Source of the DNA: Diplonema papillatum
Lineage: Eukaryota; Euglenozoa; Diplonemea; Diplonemida; Diplonemidae
Assembly: GCA_030068145.1 (NCBI GenBank)
Contig: JAPJBO010000028.1
Coordinates: forward strand, 248,001-312,000
Length of the DNA stretch: 64,000 nucleotides
Reading direction: 5' to 3'
Shown: one piece after another, positions 23,527 through 35,100 of the stretch
How positions within the stretch are numbered: the stretch's first letter is position 1
Layout of the letters: each line of letters starts with the position of its first letter
The notes under the pieces: model-generated
The model's database searches: none
What the model saw: only the letters and a program-made list of their open reading frames with translations
Told to the model about the DNA's origin: nothing
Position numbers and translations under genes: made by a program

Positions 23527-23981
23527 GGTGAGCACCCTAGGCGCTGTTTCTGTTTTGCCTGACCCTACGTACTGATTTTCAGTAGGTATTTAGCTCCAAG
23601 ACAAAAGAGCTGCGTAAGCCCTGCCTACACTGTTTACGGAGTATAAAAATGTAGCCCTACCCCGTAGTTTGTGTGTATAAGTCGAACTTTGAGTGCGTGA
23701 GCCCCTCCGAAGAAAGGCCCATCACACTAGTTCAGGCTACTTAGCCCGGGTCTCTGGGTCGCGTCCCCCTCCTTCTCTTTGTCGCCTGGTCTTGCGTCTT
23801 GCTGGTCCGTCCGGGCTGGTCACTTCGCGCTTCTCCTTCGTCTTGCATCACCTCGTCTCCACTCCCTGCCGCACGGGTTTCCTCCGTTTGTGCCACCTGC
23901 GACGCGGGCCGCGTCACTGCTCGTCTGCGCGTGGACTGCTCTGAGCTCGTTGCCCCCCCCCCCCCCCCCCTAGGCTAAGTT

Positions 23982-25245
23982 GGATGGAAACGCCGTTTCT
24001 TTTAGTTTTTTCGAAATATGGAAACGGAAACGGAAACGGAAACGGAAACGTTTCCGTTTCTTTTAAAAGAAACGCCGGAAGGCTCCTCATGCTGAAGGGT
24101 CCTATAGGATACCACTTCGCGGGTCCATCTGTGTGTCCGTCGGGTGTCCGTTTCCAGCCAAATTTTGGCTTTCCTTTCAGAGGGCGGGATCACCTTCTTC
24201 TTTTGATCTACCAGCGGGCACTTCTCTTCCTCCGTCTTCTGGCGGGCTCTCTGACTCTTCAGGGCCCTTCCTGGCTGTTCTTCGACTTGGCTCGGCCCCT
24301 TCTTGTGTGTCGTCGCGGTCTCGTTTGTGCAGAGCAGTCGCTGATGCTCACCGCTTTCTTTTGCCGGCGATCTGAGACGAGCAAATAGGTAACCACAAGC
24401 TAATGATGCAGAATGTCGTCACATGCGGATGCTGAGGTTTTCTGACACCAGATTCCACTCTTCTGTGCCTACCACTTCGTCCTCTGCTGCTTCCAACCCA
24501 CGTTCTCATGTTTACTTGTATCGGCGGCCGTGCCGAGTGGGGCTTTTTGAATCTGCAGTCCTCTTCTGCATTGTCGGTGGGGTTCTTCCTGCCGTCGCTG
24601 TCTATGCTCCGACAACACCGCCCGATGGTGCCCCTTCCGGTGACGGTTGCCACCCGTCGTCGTATGCAAGGTGCACTGTGGCAATCGATGTTTAACACAC
24701 ACGTTACTGCGTGGCCATCGCTTTTCTGGCGGGTTCAACATTGCCTGTGCCCTTCTCACCTCCTGATGCTGCTTGCACTCCCTCTTTGTCTTACACCGCT
24801 GAAAAACCCCGGTCTTGTAGCCTGTGGTGCGGCGGTGCTCCCGCTGTCCTGAACGATCGTATCTGTATAGCCTATTATTGGAAGCGGATGTGCTTTCCCG
24901 ATCGTCTTCAGCGCGTTGGCCAACGGCCTCGCATCAACGGAGCATCGTCGCCACAACAGCCATTGGTATAAAGAGCTGTAGACCTCAAAGTCATCACAAC
25001 CGGATGCGTGTGGTTGCGCGGTCTCAACCCTTATGCTTCTTTCCTCCCTCTTTTTCGGAGCCTCCTTGTCCATGGTTTCCCACTGGATTGCGGGGTCCAC
25101 CGTTCGGAACACATTTCCGGTCGGACCTTCAGCCAGTATACTAGTGGCATACCAGCCGTTTCTTTGAAAAGAAACGGCGTTTCCATCCACCGCCAAATAG
25201 AAGGAAACGGAAACGGAAACGGAAACGTTTCCAACGTTTCCATCC
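23982..25245. mobile_element. TIR element with GGAAAC arrays at both ends
   Basis: Left end GGATGGAAACGCCGTTTC, followed by a (GGAAAC)n run and AAAGAAACG hairpins; the right end is the same set inverted, closing with GTTTCCATCC. The match extends outwards (GGCTAAGTTGGATGG versus GGCTATGTAGGATGG inverted), and both flanks are C runs, which may be target duplication or preference. The 1.1-kb interior has no recognisable ORF. Likely non-autonomous; superfamily unknown. Confidence 0.7.
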
Positions 25246-25324
25246 TACATAGCCGGGCCCCCCCCCCCCGTAGTTTGTGCGGAGTTCTTGCGTACTTCTA
25301 AAACCCACTTCACCTTTGTTTTTG

Positions 25325-25412
25325 AAACTATGCTAATACTGCAGGGAATAGTTGACTAGACCTCTTGAGTTTGTGCTAACCACGAATTGGGGAGTCGGGA
25401 GAACCTACAAAG
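25325..25412 (-). repeat. Dispersed repeat family 7, inverted copy
   Basis: CTAATACTGCAGGGAATAG through TGTGCTAACCACGAATTGGG to GGGAGAACCTAC. Direct copies are at 38925-39010 and 44625-44705 (GTTAGGTTCTCCGACTCCC..GTGGTTAGCACAA). About 85 bp each; no ORF. Confidence 0.75.
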
Positions 25413-25968
25413 CCAAAAGCAGGACCGACCCCCCCCCGCGTTCGTGAGAAAAAGCGAAGAATAAAAACACTTTCTTTTTTCCATCTGTCTTTGTCAAGAG
25501 CCTGCAACTCAACTATTCCCCGGCCAAAATCGGCTACGCGCGAACACCGACAGAATGCCACGGACCTCTTCTTCCGCTTGAGGAGAGCAGCGAGTCAGAG
25601 CTCGTCGGCACCAGGTGCTGACTCGGACACCTCCGGCCCGCCTCCACCGGACGGAGAGAACAGACAGGCACGCCCAAACCCGCCCTGCTGCCCAGCACCG
25701 GGATGGAGTTGTTCGCGCTTTGTATCGCGTTTCGAAGCCCCCCCCCATCGAAAAGACACGCACACACCTTGTTTCATCAACGCGGCACCCGAGACGAAGA
25801 ACGACACAGCTGCGGCGGGCGCTGAAAGCGCCGTGACTTGCTTCCTGAGTTGCGTGGGTGCGATGGCGGGAGCACAGGCACTTCGCCTGCCCTCCTTCCC
25901 ATCGCCGCCATCAATCAAGTTACGCGAGAAAAGTCTGAGCCGTACCATTGCATATTGCTTTCCACACA

Positions 25969-26120
25969 CGGTGGAGTCTAGCCTCAGAAGCTGGAGTTAA
26001 AAGGCTGGTTTAAAAAGGGTGCGTATTTCCACGCGTTTTGGTTGTGGCACACCCGCCTTTCGGGTGTGACTCAGGCGCACCCTATATTTAACTCCAGCAT
26101 CTGAGGCTGGACCTCACCGT
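25969..26120. mobile_element. Intact-looking TIR element (MITE), ~152 bp
   Basis: Begins ACGGTGGAGTCTAGCCTCAG and ends CTGAGGCTGGACCTCACCGT, near-perfect inverted arms extending through GCTGGAGTTAAA/TTTAACTCCAGC. The centre carries the hairpin CACACCCGCCTTTCGGGTGTG. This is the reference for the interrupted copies at 3589-3885 and 12007-12232. Confidence 0.8.
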
Positions 26121-26224
26121 TCACACACACCCCACCCCACAAAAGAAGTGCGTAGTTTTGTTTTATTCTTTTACTTGTAGAAGACACGATTTTCTCTTCA
26201 GTTTCATTTGCTGAAGAGAAAATC

Positions 26225-26620
26225 GAGGGACTGCCTTGTGCTCATTTCGAAGGAGGCTAGAGGGGGAGAAAACAATACAACTACAAAGTGGGTCTTTTTT
26301 GTTGAACGCTTACGCCCGCCACTAAACCCAGATTTACCTGTGTTTGTGTGAGCTACAGCACATTTACCTCCTTTGATCTATCGCAACCGTTAGTCTCCTC
26401 GAGCATCTCCTACAAAGCAGGTGCTTATACAAAAAGAAAACTCGAAGGGGGGCCGCCCGATGCTCATTTAGTATACGGAGGCAAAAAGGGGGAGAGGGGG
26501 GGAGAAACGAAGCAACACTACAAAAAGCGGGGTCTTGTTTGTGCAACGTTTCTGCCCCGGCACCAAACCCAGATTTGTACCTGTCGGTTCGTGTAGGAGA
26601 GATTGGAGACTGCGTGCGTT
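26225..26620 (+). repeat. Repeat family B, two copies in tandem
   Basis: First copy 26225-26440 matches 2322-2560 (GGGACTGCCTTGTGCTCATTTCGAAGGAGGC to CCTACAAAGCAGGTGC, given here as landmarks at 26229 and 26409). A more diverged second copy follows at 26445-26620. Confidence 0.65.
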
Positions 26621-26787
26621 TTTCAGACACTCCGTTTGCACTTGCCACACGTCCTCCCCAGCACATTTCTTTTGAACACGAATAAATTAAGAAGCCCTGC
26701 TACGAGGGTTTTCGCGACAACAACAACAACAACAACAAAGGGCGGCCTCCTCGAGGGCGTTTTTTCCCCCACGAATTTTTCCCGAGG

Positions 26788-26962
26788 GGGGTTTGCAAGA
26801 ACGTGCTTGGAATGGGTATGTGCTCAACACCGCACTGGTCCCGTCTGCGCCGTGTTTCGGTCCTTTAAGCCACGGGACACGTAAGGCGGACCATCAGCGC
26901 GGAACCTGAGTGTCTGCGGTGTGAGTCTGGTTTGTCAGGCGGCTGTTCGTAGCTCGAGGGGG
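26788..26962 (+). repeat. Repeat family A copy
   Basis: GTTTGCAAGAACGTGCTTGG through CCGTGTTTCGGTCCTT and AGCGCGGAACCTGAG to TTTGTCAGGCGGCTGTTCG. Fuller copies lie at 30434-30672 and 31203-31440, partial ones at 1640, 15371 and 47555. About 240 bp, no ORF, and no clear tRNA boxes, so SINE origin is possible but unproven. Confidence 0.75.
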
Positions 26963-27048
26963 AGGGGGGACCTCCCGCCGGGGCGCGGCGGGACCTAGCG
27001 GCGCGGGCCTAGGGGTGTGTGACTGGCCCCCTTCGCGCCCCGCGCCCC

Positions 27049-27762
27049 TCACGGCGCTGCGGCAGCGAGCAGGTTGCAGCGGCGGAGGGAGACGATGCCG
27101 TGGGGCTCGGGGAATTTGACCGATACCCGGTCTGCGCAGCTGTCGACGTCGTGCACAAGCCCGCGGCGGCCGTTGAGCGCGGGGACGATGCGGATGTTCG
27201 CGGCCGCGACTTCCAGACCCGGTTCGAGGAACTGCACGCGCTTGGCAGCCCGGGCGAGGCTGCTGCCGCTGTCGCTCGGCGCCTCGCAGCTGGAGTTCGA
27301 GCTGGCGTCGGTCGCCGCCGCGCTGTGGCCGTCCGACGACGCGGAGTGCTTCCCCGGGGCCTCGAGGATCGCGGCCCACACTCGGTTCGCCCTGGCGACA
27401 CTCATCGTGCGCACCGGGCGGCGCACCGCATAAAAGTTCGCCGCCGCCTGGGCGGCGATCTCATCCTGGTCGACTGCCGCGCCCGGCTCCTTCGCGTCGG
27501 CGGCCTTCGGCTTCACCGCCGCCGGGTGAACCCACAGCTTCGTGAGGCGGCGCTGGAGGTCCAGGTACGTCCTGCACGTCGCCTTCAGGTCGGCGTAGAA
27601 GTCGTCGCCAGCCCGGACGATGTCGTTCGTAACGCTCGAAACCAGCACTTCAGACCGGTTCTTCTTCTTCCCCACCGCGCCGCCCAGCGTCCGGCAGTCC
27701 GGGAGACCGGGGAGCTGCATGACCCACCCTCTCACAGACGTCCTGAGGTCCATGGCGGGCAT
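27049..27762 (-). CDS. Unknown 237-aa protein, paralogue of 41287-41838
   Basis: ATG at 27762 (a second in-frame ATG follows at 27753), single exon, GC-rich third positions unlike the flanks. The N-terminal third is a helical part with WVMQLPGLPDCR and, after a stretch of about 30 residues, DDFYADLKATCRTYLDLQRRLTKLW. The middle is Ala/Ser-rich low complexity. The C-terminal ~45 residues contain NIRIVPALNGRRGLVHDVD and RVSVKFPEPHGIVSLR, which look like a small beta-barrel of SH3/KOW type. The same three-part layout and the same motifs occur in the protein at 41287-41838, on the same strand. I know no named family for it. Function unknown; the barrel is inference. Confidence 0.75.
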   Translation of the reverse strand: MPAMDLRTSVRGWVMQLPGLPDCRTLGGAVGKKKNRSEVLVSSVTNDIVRAGDDFYADLKATCRTYLDLQRRLTKLWVHPAAVKPKAADAKEPGAAVDQDEIAAQAAANFYAVRRPVRTMSVARANRVWAAILEAPGKHSASSDGHSAAATDASSNSSCEAPSDSGSSLARAAKRVQFLEPGLEVAAANIRIVPALNGRRGLVHDVDSCADRVSVKFPEPHGIVSLRRCNLLAAAAP

Positions 27763-27840
27763 CGCGGCGCTCGTTTTGTTCTTTGTTTTTAAGAGTTGGT
27801 GGGGTGGTGTTGTTGTCGATGTAAAGAGTTTCTTCTTTAT

Positions 27841-27852
27841 TTATCTTTTTTC

Positions 27853-27900
<48 letters not shown>
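27841..27900. repeat. (GTT)n microsatellite
   Basis: About 18 GTT units, just upstream (5') of the 237-aa gene, embedded in T-rich DNA that continues to about 28130. Confidence 0.9.
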
Positions 27901-28149
27901 TTGGGGTGTTGTTTCTTTCTGTTCTGCTTTAACTTGAAGTGTGGGCGAGGGTGCAGTCCTTTTTAGACTGTTTTTTCTACTTTTTCTGTGTTCGCTTTTT
28001 TTTTCCTTTTGTGTTTGCTCCTCTTTGCAGCGAGTGGTGTGAGATGCTCTTCTTCTTTCAGCTGTCGAGGATTTCTATTGTTTCTTTTCCCCCTTTTTTT
28101 AGGTGTTTCGCGTCGTCCTGAAAGTGTATCGTTTGAATGTAAGATGGCG

Positions 28150-28560
28150 ATCTAGACTGTTTCTTGAAGTAAGCGGTCGGTTTTTCATGGTGATCTCTTT
28201 CGCTATCGAACTGACGCGTTGTCTGCCGCTTGACGTGTAGATCGTGAGACCTACCTAAGAAAAGTGGGGACACCAAGTACCGACTCCTTGTACTTTCAGT
28301 GATGCATGCTAGTGCATGTGGACCAGAAAGCCAAAGCTGGTCAAGGCGGGTGGTACGGCTGTGTGTATCGTTTAAATGTAAGATGGTGATCTCTTTCGCT
28401 ATCGAACTGACGCGTTGTCCGCCGCTTGACGTGTAGATCGTGAGACCTAGAAAAGTGACACCAACTGCCGACTCCTTGCTCGGTGTAGGTACTTTCAGTG
28501 ATGCTTGCTGGACCAGAAAGCCAAAGCTGGCAAGGCGGGTGGTACGGCTGTGCAAAGCGA
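28150..28560 (+). repeat. Tandem duplication of ~190 bp beside the 42-bp satellite
   Basis: GTGATCTCTTTCGCTATCGA..GACGTGTAGATCGTGAGACC..AGAAAGCCAAAGCTGG..GGGTGGTACGGCTGTG occurs at about 28192-28355 and again at 28386-28555, with about 10% difference. It directly precedes the satellite. Confidence 0.8.
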
Positions 28561-28627
28561 CTGAAAGCACCGCACGCGGTTGGCTTTTGAGAGCAGCGGC
28601 ACTTTTTCGCCGGTGTCGTCGTGAAAA

Positions 28628-30024
28628 CTAGCCTCGGAAGCCGCCGTGATTCGGCACGTACTGTAGTACTTGCCTTCGGAAGCCGCCGTGATTCGGCACG
28701 TACTGTAGTACTTGCCTTCGGAAGCCGCCGTGATTCGGCACGTACTTGTAGTACTTGCCTTCGGAAGCCGCCGTGATTCGGCACGTACTGTAGTACTTGC
28801 CTTCGGAAGCCGCCGTGATTCGGCACGTACTTGTAGTACTTGCCTTCGGAAGCCGCCGTGATTCGGCACGTACTGTAGTACTTGCCTTCGGAAGCCGCCG
28901 TGATTCGGCACGTACTGTAGTACTTGCCTTCGGAAGCCGCCGTGATTCGGCACGTACTGTAGTACTTGCCTTCGGAAGCCGCCGTGATTCGGCACGTACT
29001 GTAGTACTTGCCTTCGGAAGCCGCCGTGATTCGGCACGTACTTGTAGTACTTGCCTTCGGAAGCCGCCGTGATTCGGCACGTACTGTAGTACTTGCCTTC
29101 GGAAGCCGCCGTGATTCGGCACGTACTGTAGTACTTGCCTTCGGAAGCCGCCGTGATTCGGCACGTACTGTAGTACTTGCCTTCGGAAGCCGCCGTGATT
29201 CGGCACGTACTGTAGTACTTGCCTTCGGAAGCCGCCGTGATTCGGCACGTACTGTAGTACTTGCCTTCGGAAGCCGCCGTGATTCGGCACGTACTGTAGT
29301 ACTTGCCTTCGGAAGCCGCCGTGATTCGGCACGTACTGTAGTACTTGCCTTCGGAAGCCGCCGTGATTCGGCACGTACTGTAGTACTTGCCTTCGGAAGC
29401 CGCCGTGATTCGGCACGTACTGTAGTACTTGCCTTCGGAAGCCGCCGTGATTCGGCACGTACTGTAGTACTTGCCTTCGGAAGCCGCCGTGATTCGGCAC
29501 GTACTGTAGTACTTGCCTTCGGAAGCCGCCGTGATTCGGCACGTACTGTAGTACTTGCCTTCGGAAGCCGCCGTGATTCGGCACGTACTGTAGTACTTGC
29601 CTTCGGAAGCCGCCGTGATTCGGCACGTACTGTAGTACTTGCCTTCGGAAGCCGCCGTGATTCGGCACGTACTGTAGTACTTGCCTTCGGAAGCCGCCGT
29701 GATTCGGCACGTACTGTAGTACTTGCCTTCGGAAGCCGCCGTGATTCGGCACGTACTGTAGTACTTGCCTTCGGAAGCCGCCGTGATTCGGCACGTACTG
29801 TAGTACTTGCCTTCGGAAGCCGCCGTGATTCGGCACGTACTGTAGTACTTGCCTTCGGAAGCCGCCGTGATTCGGCACGTACTGTAGTACTTGCCTTCGG
29901 AAGCCGCCGTGATTCGGCACGTACTGTAGTACTTGCCTTCGGAAGCCGCCGTGATTCGGCACGTACTTGTAGTACTTGCCTTCGGAAGCCGCCGTGATTC
30001 GGCACGTACTGTAGTACTCGCCTT
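28628..30024. repeat. 42-bp satellite, about 33 units
   Basis: Unit starts GTAGTACTTGCCTTCGGAAG and ends GATTCGGCACGTACT. Copies are almost identical; a few are 43 bp with an extra T in CACGTACTTGTAG. As 42 is a multiple of three and the unit has no stop in several frames, long ORFs run through it on both strands; these are not evidence of a protein. Near-identity implies recent expansion or homogenisation. Not a CRISPR: repeats are contiguous with no spacers. Confidence 0.95.
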
Positions 30025-30151
30025 CCGAACCAGATGACCAGTTTTGGGACCCAGGGTTGAGCATCCTGGACTGGACGGGAGGAGGCCCGTTGTCAAATCC
30101 TGGAGTGGTTTCCGAAAGAACGCAAAGCACTGCCCGAAGACGATGGCATAC

Positions 30152-30332
30152 AAGAGGTCAGTTCCCTGAGTTGAGAAAATGCAGGTTGAGTGTCGCCACA
30201 GACTCAGACAGTCACTCTTGCAGTCTAGCAGCAACGCCCGCGCACTCTCAGCAGACGTCTTTTGGTCTAATGCGGTCGATGCGAGTTGTTGCCACAGAGT
30301 CGTATTGCTTTCTACGTCGCGGTCCTTCGCGG
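30152..30332 (-). CDS. Candidate internal exon, product unknown
   Basis: Minus strand: a strong pyrimidine tract and acceptor (CCCTTTCCAACTTGACCTGGGCAG) precede AKDRDVESNTTLWQQLAS..LDQKTSAESARALLLDC..WRHSTCIFSTQGTDLL, and the donor is GTATGC, the form used by the genes at 45-63 kb. The peptide is helical and balanced, not low-complexity. If real, the next intron contains the 42-bp satellite. No partner exon was identified, so the gene is unassigned. Confidence 0.4.
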
Positions 30333-30433
30333 CTGCCCAGGTCAAGTTGGAAAGGGGGAAATGAGAACAGCTTTCAAATGTTGCTTTTTCGCGTCCGGGA
30401 ACAGGGAAAAACAAAGAAGGCAAGCGGTGGGAG

Positions 30434-30672
30434 TGGTTTGCAAGAACGTGCTTGGAATGGATATGTGCTCAACACCAGCACTGTTCCCGTATCTGCGCCG
30501 TGTTTCGGTCCTCGCCAAGCAACGCACACAAAGCGGACCATCGTCAGCGCGGAACTTGAGCTTCTGCAGAAAGGACAGCGGTACGAGTCTGGTTTGTCAG
30601 GCGGTGTTGTTCATAGCTCGTACAGCCAGGACCACTCATGCTACGAGAGCACAGCGGGGAGATTCTAAAACA
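30434..30672 (+). repeat. Repeat family A copy
   Basis: Full-length looking copy from TTTGCAAGAACGTGCTTGGA through CGCCGTGTTTCGGTCC and GTCAGCGCGGAACTTGAG to ACTCATGCTACGAGAGCACA. The next copy lies only 530 bp away in the same orientation. Confidence 0.8.
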
Positions 30673-31202
30673 ACCGCGTCTGATCAGTCAGTGGCACCTT
30701 ACTCGTGTCTGCGACTCGCTGGAACTTCTTTTTTTACGGTGGCAGTCTGGAAAGGGGGGGATAATCATGATTCAATGTTTAGGCAGAACACCGTTCAGCA
30801 CGGCGTGAAGCTGTTGCGGACGTGATACTTTCTGTACCTACCCCTCCCGACCCGAACGTACGTGCAAGAACCCGGAGTAAGTGCAACAGAAGAAGCAGAT
30901 GCGGAGAGCTATTGCATGGCAAGTCATCACCGCAACGGACCCACTACCACCAGGGTCTCACCCCTGGCTTCATCCTGGCCAAGCATAGTTTACCGTCATG
31001 CGGCTCCTCGCCAGCGGGCGTGGGCCTGGAATCCCTTTCGAAGCACGCCAGGATCGGGCTGTGCAGCGGCACTAGTTTGCCGGTAGACCTATAGGGGGCT
31101 ATAGGCGGATCGGCGATCTTCCGGGGGAGGGGGTCACTGTAATTATGCGATTGGGGGGGGGGGGGGGCGAGAAAAAAGAAATATAGGGGGATGTGTGGGG
31201 GG

Positions 31203-31440
31203 GATTGCAAGAACGTGCCTGGAATGGATATGTGCTCAACACCGCACTGGGCCCGTCTGCGCCGTGTTTCGGTCCTTTAAGCCACGGACACAAGGCGGAG
31301 CTCAGCGCGGAACCTGCTGCAGACAGAACAGCGGTGTGAGTCTGGTTTGTCAGGCGGCTGTTCGTAGCTCGTCACCACCAGAGCACAGGGAGAATCCGTC
31401 ACGTGGAGGAGGCCCCTACAACCGTGTCTGAGCAATCGGT
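31203..31440 (+). repeat. Repeat family A copy
   Basis: Same order of blocks as 30434-30672; preceded by a G run (31145-31167). Confidence 0.8.
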
Positions 31441-31507
31441 TACAAAACTCAGCGCCCCCGCCCTGAGTTTTAAAAAGTCCAAATAGGGGATGGGGGGAGG
31501 GGGTGGG

Positions 31508-31730
31508 TCAAGAGAAGTAGTCGTAGCAGGAGTATGCGTCGTCCTCGTCCGGGAGCGAGTCTGGAAGAAGGAGCGACCTGTTTGCCACCCAACGAGCACC
31601 CAGAGGCGGCCGTCCGAGCGCGAACAGCAGCAACGACGTCAGGATGTGGCTGCCGCCGTCGGCATCAATGGTTTGTTGCTCGGGACGGCACAGGGTGCAG
31701 AGGTCAGCGCTTGCACGTGGCAAGTCGATG
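31508..31730 (-). CDS. Candidate terminal exon, product unknown
   Basis: Minus strand: acceptor CTATCTACGCAG, then about 74 codons to a stop at 31508, reading SIDLPRASADLCTLCRPEQQ..LLLFALGRPPLGARWVANRS and an acidic end DSLPDEDDAYSCYDYFS. The frame is open upstream to 31942, so the exon could be longer. A CxxC pair is present. No family recognised and no upstream exon found. Confidence 0.35.
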
Positions 31731-32199
31731 CTGCGTAGATAGTTCCGAACAGGGGGTGTAAAGGAGTTAAACCCGGGTTCCAGGGGTCTTGTGGTTAAAA
31801 AGGACCTGGACTTCGGCGCTAGAAGTGTGAACGGGAAGTCTCCCCGAGTGGGAAATACCTCCCGCTGTGCAAAATATTTGTTTCCGCAGCTTGTGCTGCA
31901 GGGGACCTTCACACCGCCGCCAATTTTTTCAGTGGGTCCCACAATCCCAGCTGGCTAATTAAACCACATTCGGTGCCGAGGTCGACGCTCAAGCGCGGGT
32001 AAACCGCGGAAGTAACAATGACCTCAATACGGTAGCCAACTACTGGGCAAATATTTTTTCTGCGGCTTGGCACCGTGCGCCGGAATCTGTTTCGTCTGGC
32101 CAAATCTGACCGAGCTGACCGGATGCGAAATTCCTATACAATACCCTGAAGATGATACTCCCGATATATGCAAATGAAAGAAATCGAATAAGGAGACTC

Positions 32200-35100
32200 T
32201 GAGCCGGTCCACCGCCTGCTGATAGACTGCCGATAGACTGATAGGCTGTTTTAGCCTGTGATAGCCAGGGTTAGCCTGTGGTGGGCATGTGATAGACTCT
32301 AATAGTTTGAGTTAGTTTCAGCTCAGTGTGAGTTTGATCAAGGTAACATCAAGGTAGCCCTTACAAAGACCAGCCACAGTCAACGCCGCGTGGGGGCTTT
32401 TGATATTAATCATCATGTTTCAACCCCGAACTGCGCGTAACCTGGAAGCACCCAGAAAAAATCTGTGGCGATAATGTGTATCCAGAGTAAACAGCAGGCA
32501 ATCCTATGCAGTTCCAGCGGATAGGGAGGACCGGATTGGGAGACCCTGAACACCACACGGAAGCGTCTCGGGATGCTCTGGCCAAAAGAAATTTGGCAAA
32601 TGATCACCTACTTGGGCGGTTCAGTTTCCTCACACATTGCGTGTGGCTAAAAAAATAAGAGCTCGTCACTCGCACAACCGCGGCTGATACAAAACTAATG
32701 ATGATGATGACGGGAAGAGAGAGTTGTTTTCGTTGAACGCAGTGCCTGATCGTTTTTTACGTAAAGCTGGATTCAGGACGCAAGTGAAAACGCCACGGTT
32801 TGCGGCGACGAGCTTCTCATTTCCTCCAACATTTCATGTTTGGTAAAAAAAGGAAAGAAAAAGTGGTCGAGTACGCAAGAACTCGTTCCCATTGCTTGTT
32901 GGGATGATCACGCGTCACGGCTCTGCTCGAGTGGACTCGCATTCCATTTCTTAATCGAAGAGTCAATTTCCGGAACAACAACTTGCACACGGAAAAAATA
33001 CTCGACGTAGCTGCTTCGACTCCAAATGGAAGGGGAAAAATATAGAGGTAGAGGGGCAAATACAATACAAACACAATCTGATTTGTTCTTCGCTTGCACC
33101 ACCGTGTGTTGTTTTCTCACTCAGTACTTTGACCTGTTGTGCTTATGTGATTTGTCGTGTAGGGGTAGACCCGCATGACCTCACGTCCGTTCAACACGTG
33201 GTTCGGTATTTACAGCACTTGAGATCCCTTCTGTTCTTCGTCGGGCAGCATCGTCGAGCATTTCCTTCCAAGCTGGCGCTTTTGTAAAACTAAAGAAAAC
33301 GCCTACAAGAGAAATACTGCCGCAAAGGCGCCGCCCCGGTGCTTATTTCGACGGAGGCTGAGAAACAAAATACCAACTACAACCGGCGGGTGTTCGTGCC
33401 GGCAGGCGTAATTCTTCGTTCGGGGTATTGCAGTTTGCTTTCGCGGCGGCCCTCCTCGATTATATCTTATGAAGCAAGGAATGATTAGACTGATTTCTTT
33501 TTTCTTTTATGACGACTGTTACTCAAGAAGAACGCCCCCGGACAGCACGTATGAGACACCAGTCAGGTGGGGAGTTTGGCTGGGGCGGCACATCTGTTAC
33601 ACATTAACGCAGGTGTCCTAAGGCAAGCTCAGCGGGAACAGAAATCTCGCGTAGAGCATAAGGGTAAAAGCTTGCTCGATACACAATCTTCAGTACCGAT
33701 CCTCGGTGTGAAAGCATGGCCTAACGATCCTTTGGTCTCGCAATACGTGCTGTCTCCCTGTGTACTCAATTGTGTGTCCGTTGCTTCGCTCATCCATATT
33801 CCCGGAATCAACGCTTCCCAGGAGTGATCCTCGGCAGAAGCGGAGAACTACAAGACTGAATTGGTGAAAAGGTATATTTTCAGTGACATAAGGCGAATAC
33901 CACAACTACCATCTACCCCCAGCTGCGGCCCGGGTCATCTTCAGTGGGCACCCAACAAGGACAGTTTTCGAACTAACACCTGGGGTAGCGCTACTCATTC
34001 GACTTTTTAGAGTTAAAGTTCGCTTGAAATTCCGGGGTTTTAGGTCTCCGTGTGACCGTTCATGAATGGGTTCTCTTAGAGCAAGAAAGGGCTTTTTGTC
34101 ATCAAACCGCTGATTGGAGTTTGGGTGTGTCGATGTCGGCGGGTGATGCCAGGTAACCCCACTTTTTCGAGCAAAAAGCTTCGCTTGGAACTCTGGGGAT
34201 TTGTGCCTTCGCCTGCTTCATTAAAACGCTGATACGAGTTTCGGGTGTGTCGGCACTTGCCTACGGTCTCCCCTCGCAGGGCGAAGACTTGGAGTTTTCA
34301 AAGTCACCGGGAGACTCTTTGCAATTCTATCCTACGTGCTCCTGAGGACAGTGGTATCATCATACACCACGTAGGCGTGTTCTCTAAGGGCTGTACCCTG
34401 CACGTACAAACAAGACTTTTATCATCCATCATCAACCGGGTGACCCGCTGATTCGAAAAAGACCTAAGAACTTTTACGGTACCTTCTACTTAAAAAGAAA
34501 CCGACTTGTCTTTTAAGGCGTGTTCCCCTCCCCTCTCCCCTGGTCGACGCAAGTCTCCCGTAATGCGTTGTGAACACGAGTGTTAGCAAGCCGAGTCAGA
34601 GTGCTCGCATCCTCTCGGTGCAGAAACAGTTTCGGGAAGAGAGAAGGGAGCGAGAGAAAGAGATAGGACATATGTTTGTCAATGACGCAGGGGTAGAGGG
34701 GGCGAGTTGGCTCTGGGAAAGCGGGAGAGAGTCAGAAATCGGTATCAAAGCAAAAAAACTTTCTGCCTGCGCATGTCGTCGTACTCTGGACACTCCCAGC
34801 TGGACACGTTTTCGGTCAAATCCCTCTGCGGCTGCCTTCGAGCGCAGCCAGAAAAGAGTCCGCAGACCGTGTCGCGGTCCTTGGTCTTCTTCAAACAATG
34901 AAAGAAGTTGGCTCAATTCATAGCTGCGAAGCGTGTTCGGCAGGGAGAGAAAGAGGTCGAAAAGACGTATCGAGAGGCCTGGTTCGAATCTAACTCGCGG
35001 CACAGTCCTTGTCTGACTTTGGTGCAAAATGAGGGGCTCTACCTAAGGGCACTTCGAGTGCAAGAAAGCGGCTATCTGAAAAAAATGGCGGACTTCTTTC

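Noticed and set aside
27019-27792. 257-codon plus-strand ORF
   Set aside because: Shadow of the minus-strand paralogue gene; the conserved motifs are on the minus strand.
28628-30024. CRISPR array
   Set aside because: Units are contiguous with no unique spacers, and the context is eukaryotic.
28341-30423. Very long ORFs (330-640 codons) on both strands over the 42-bp repeat
   Set aside because: They exist because the unit is a multiple of three and lacks stops; non-repeat ends are unrelated and most starts are not ATG.
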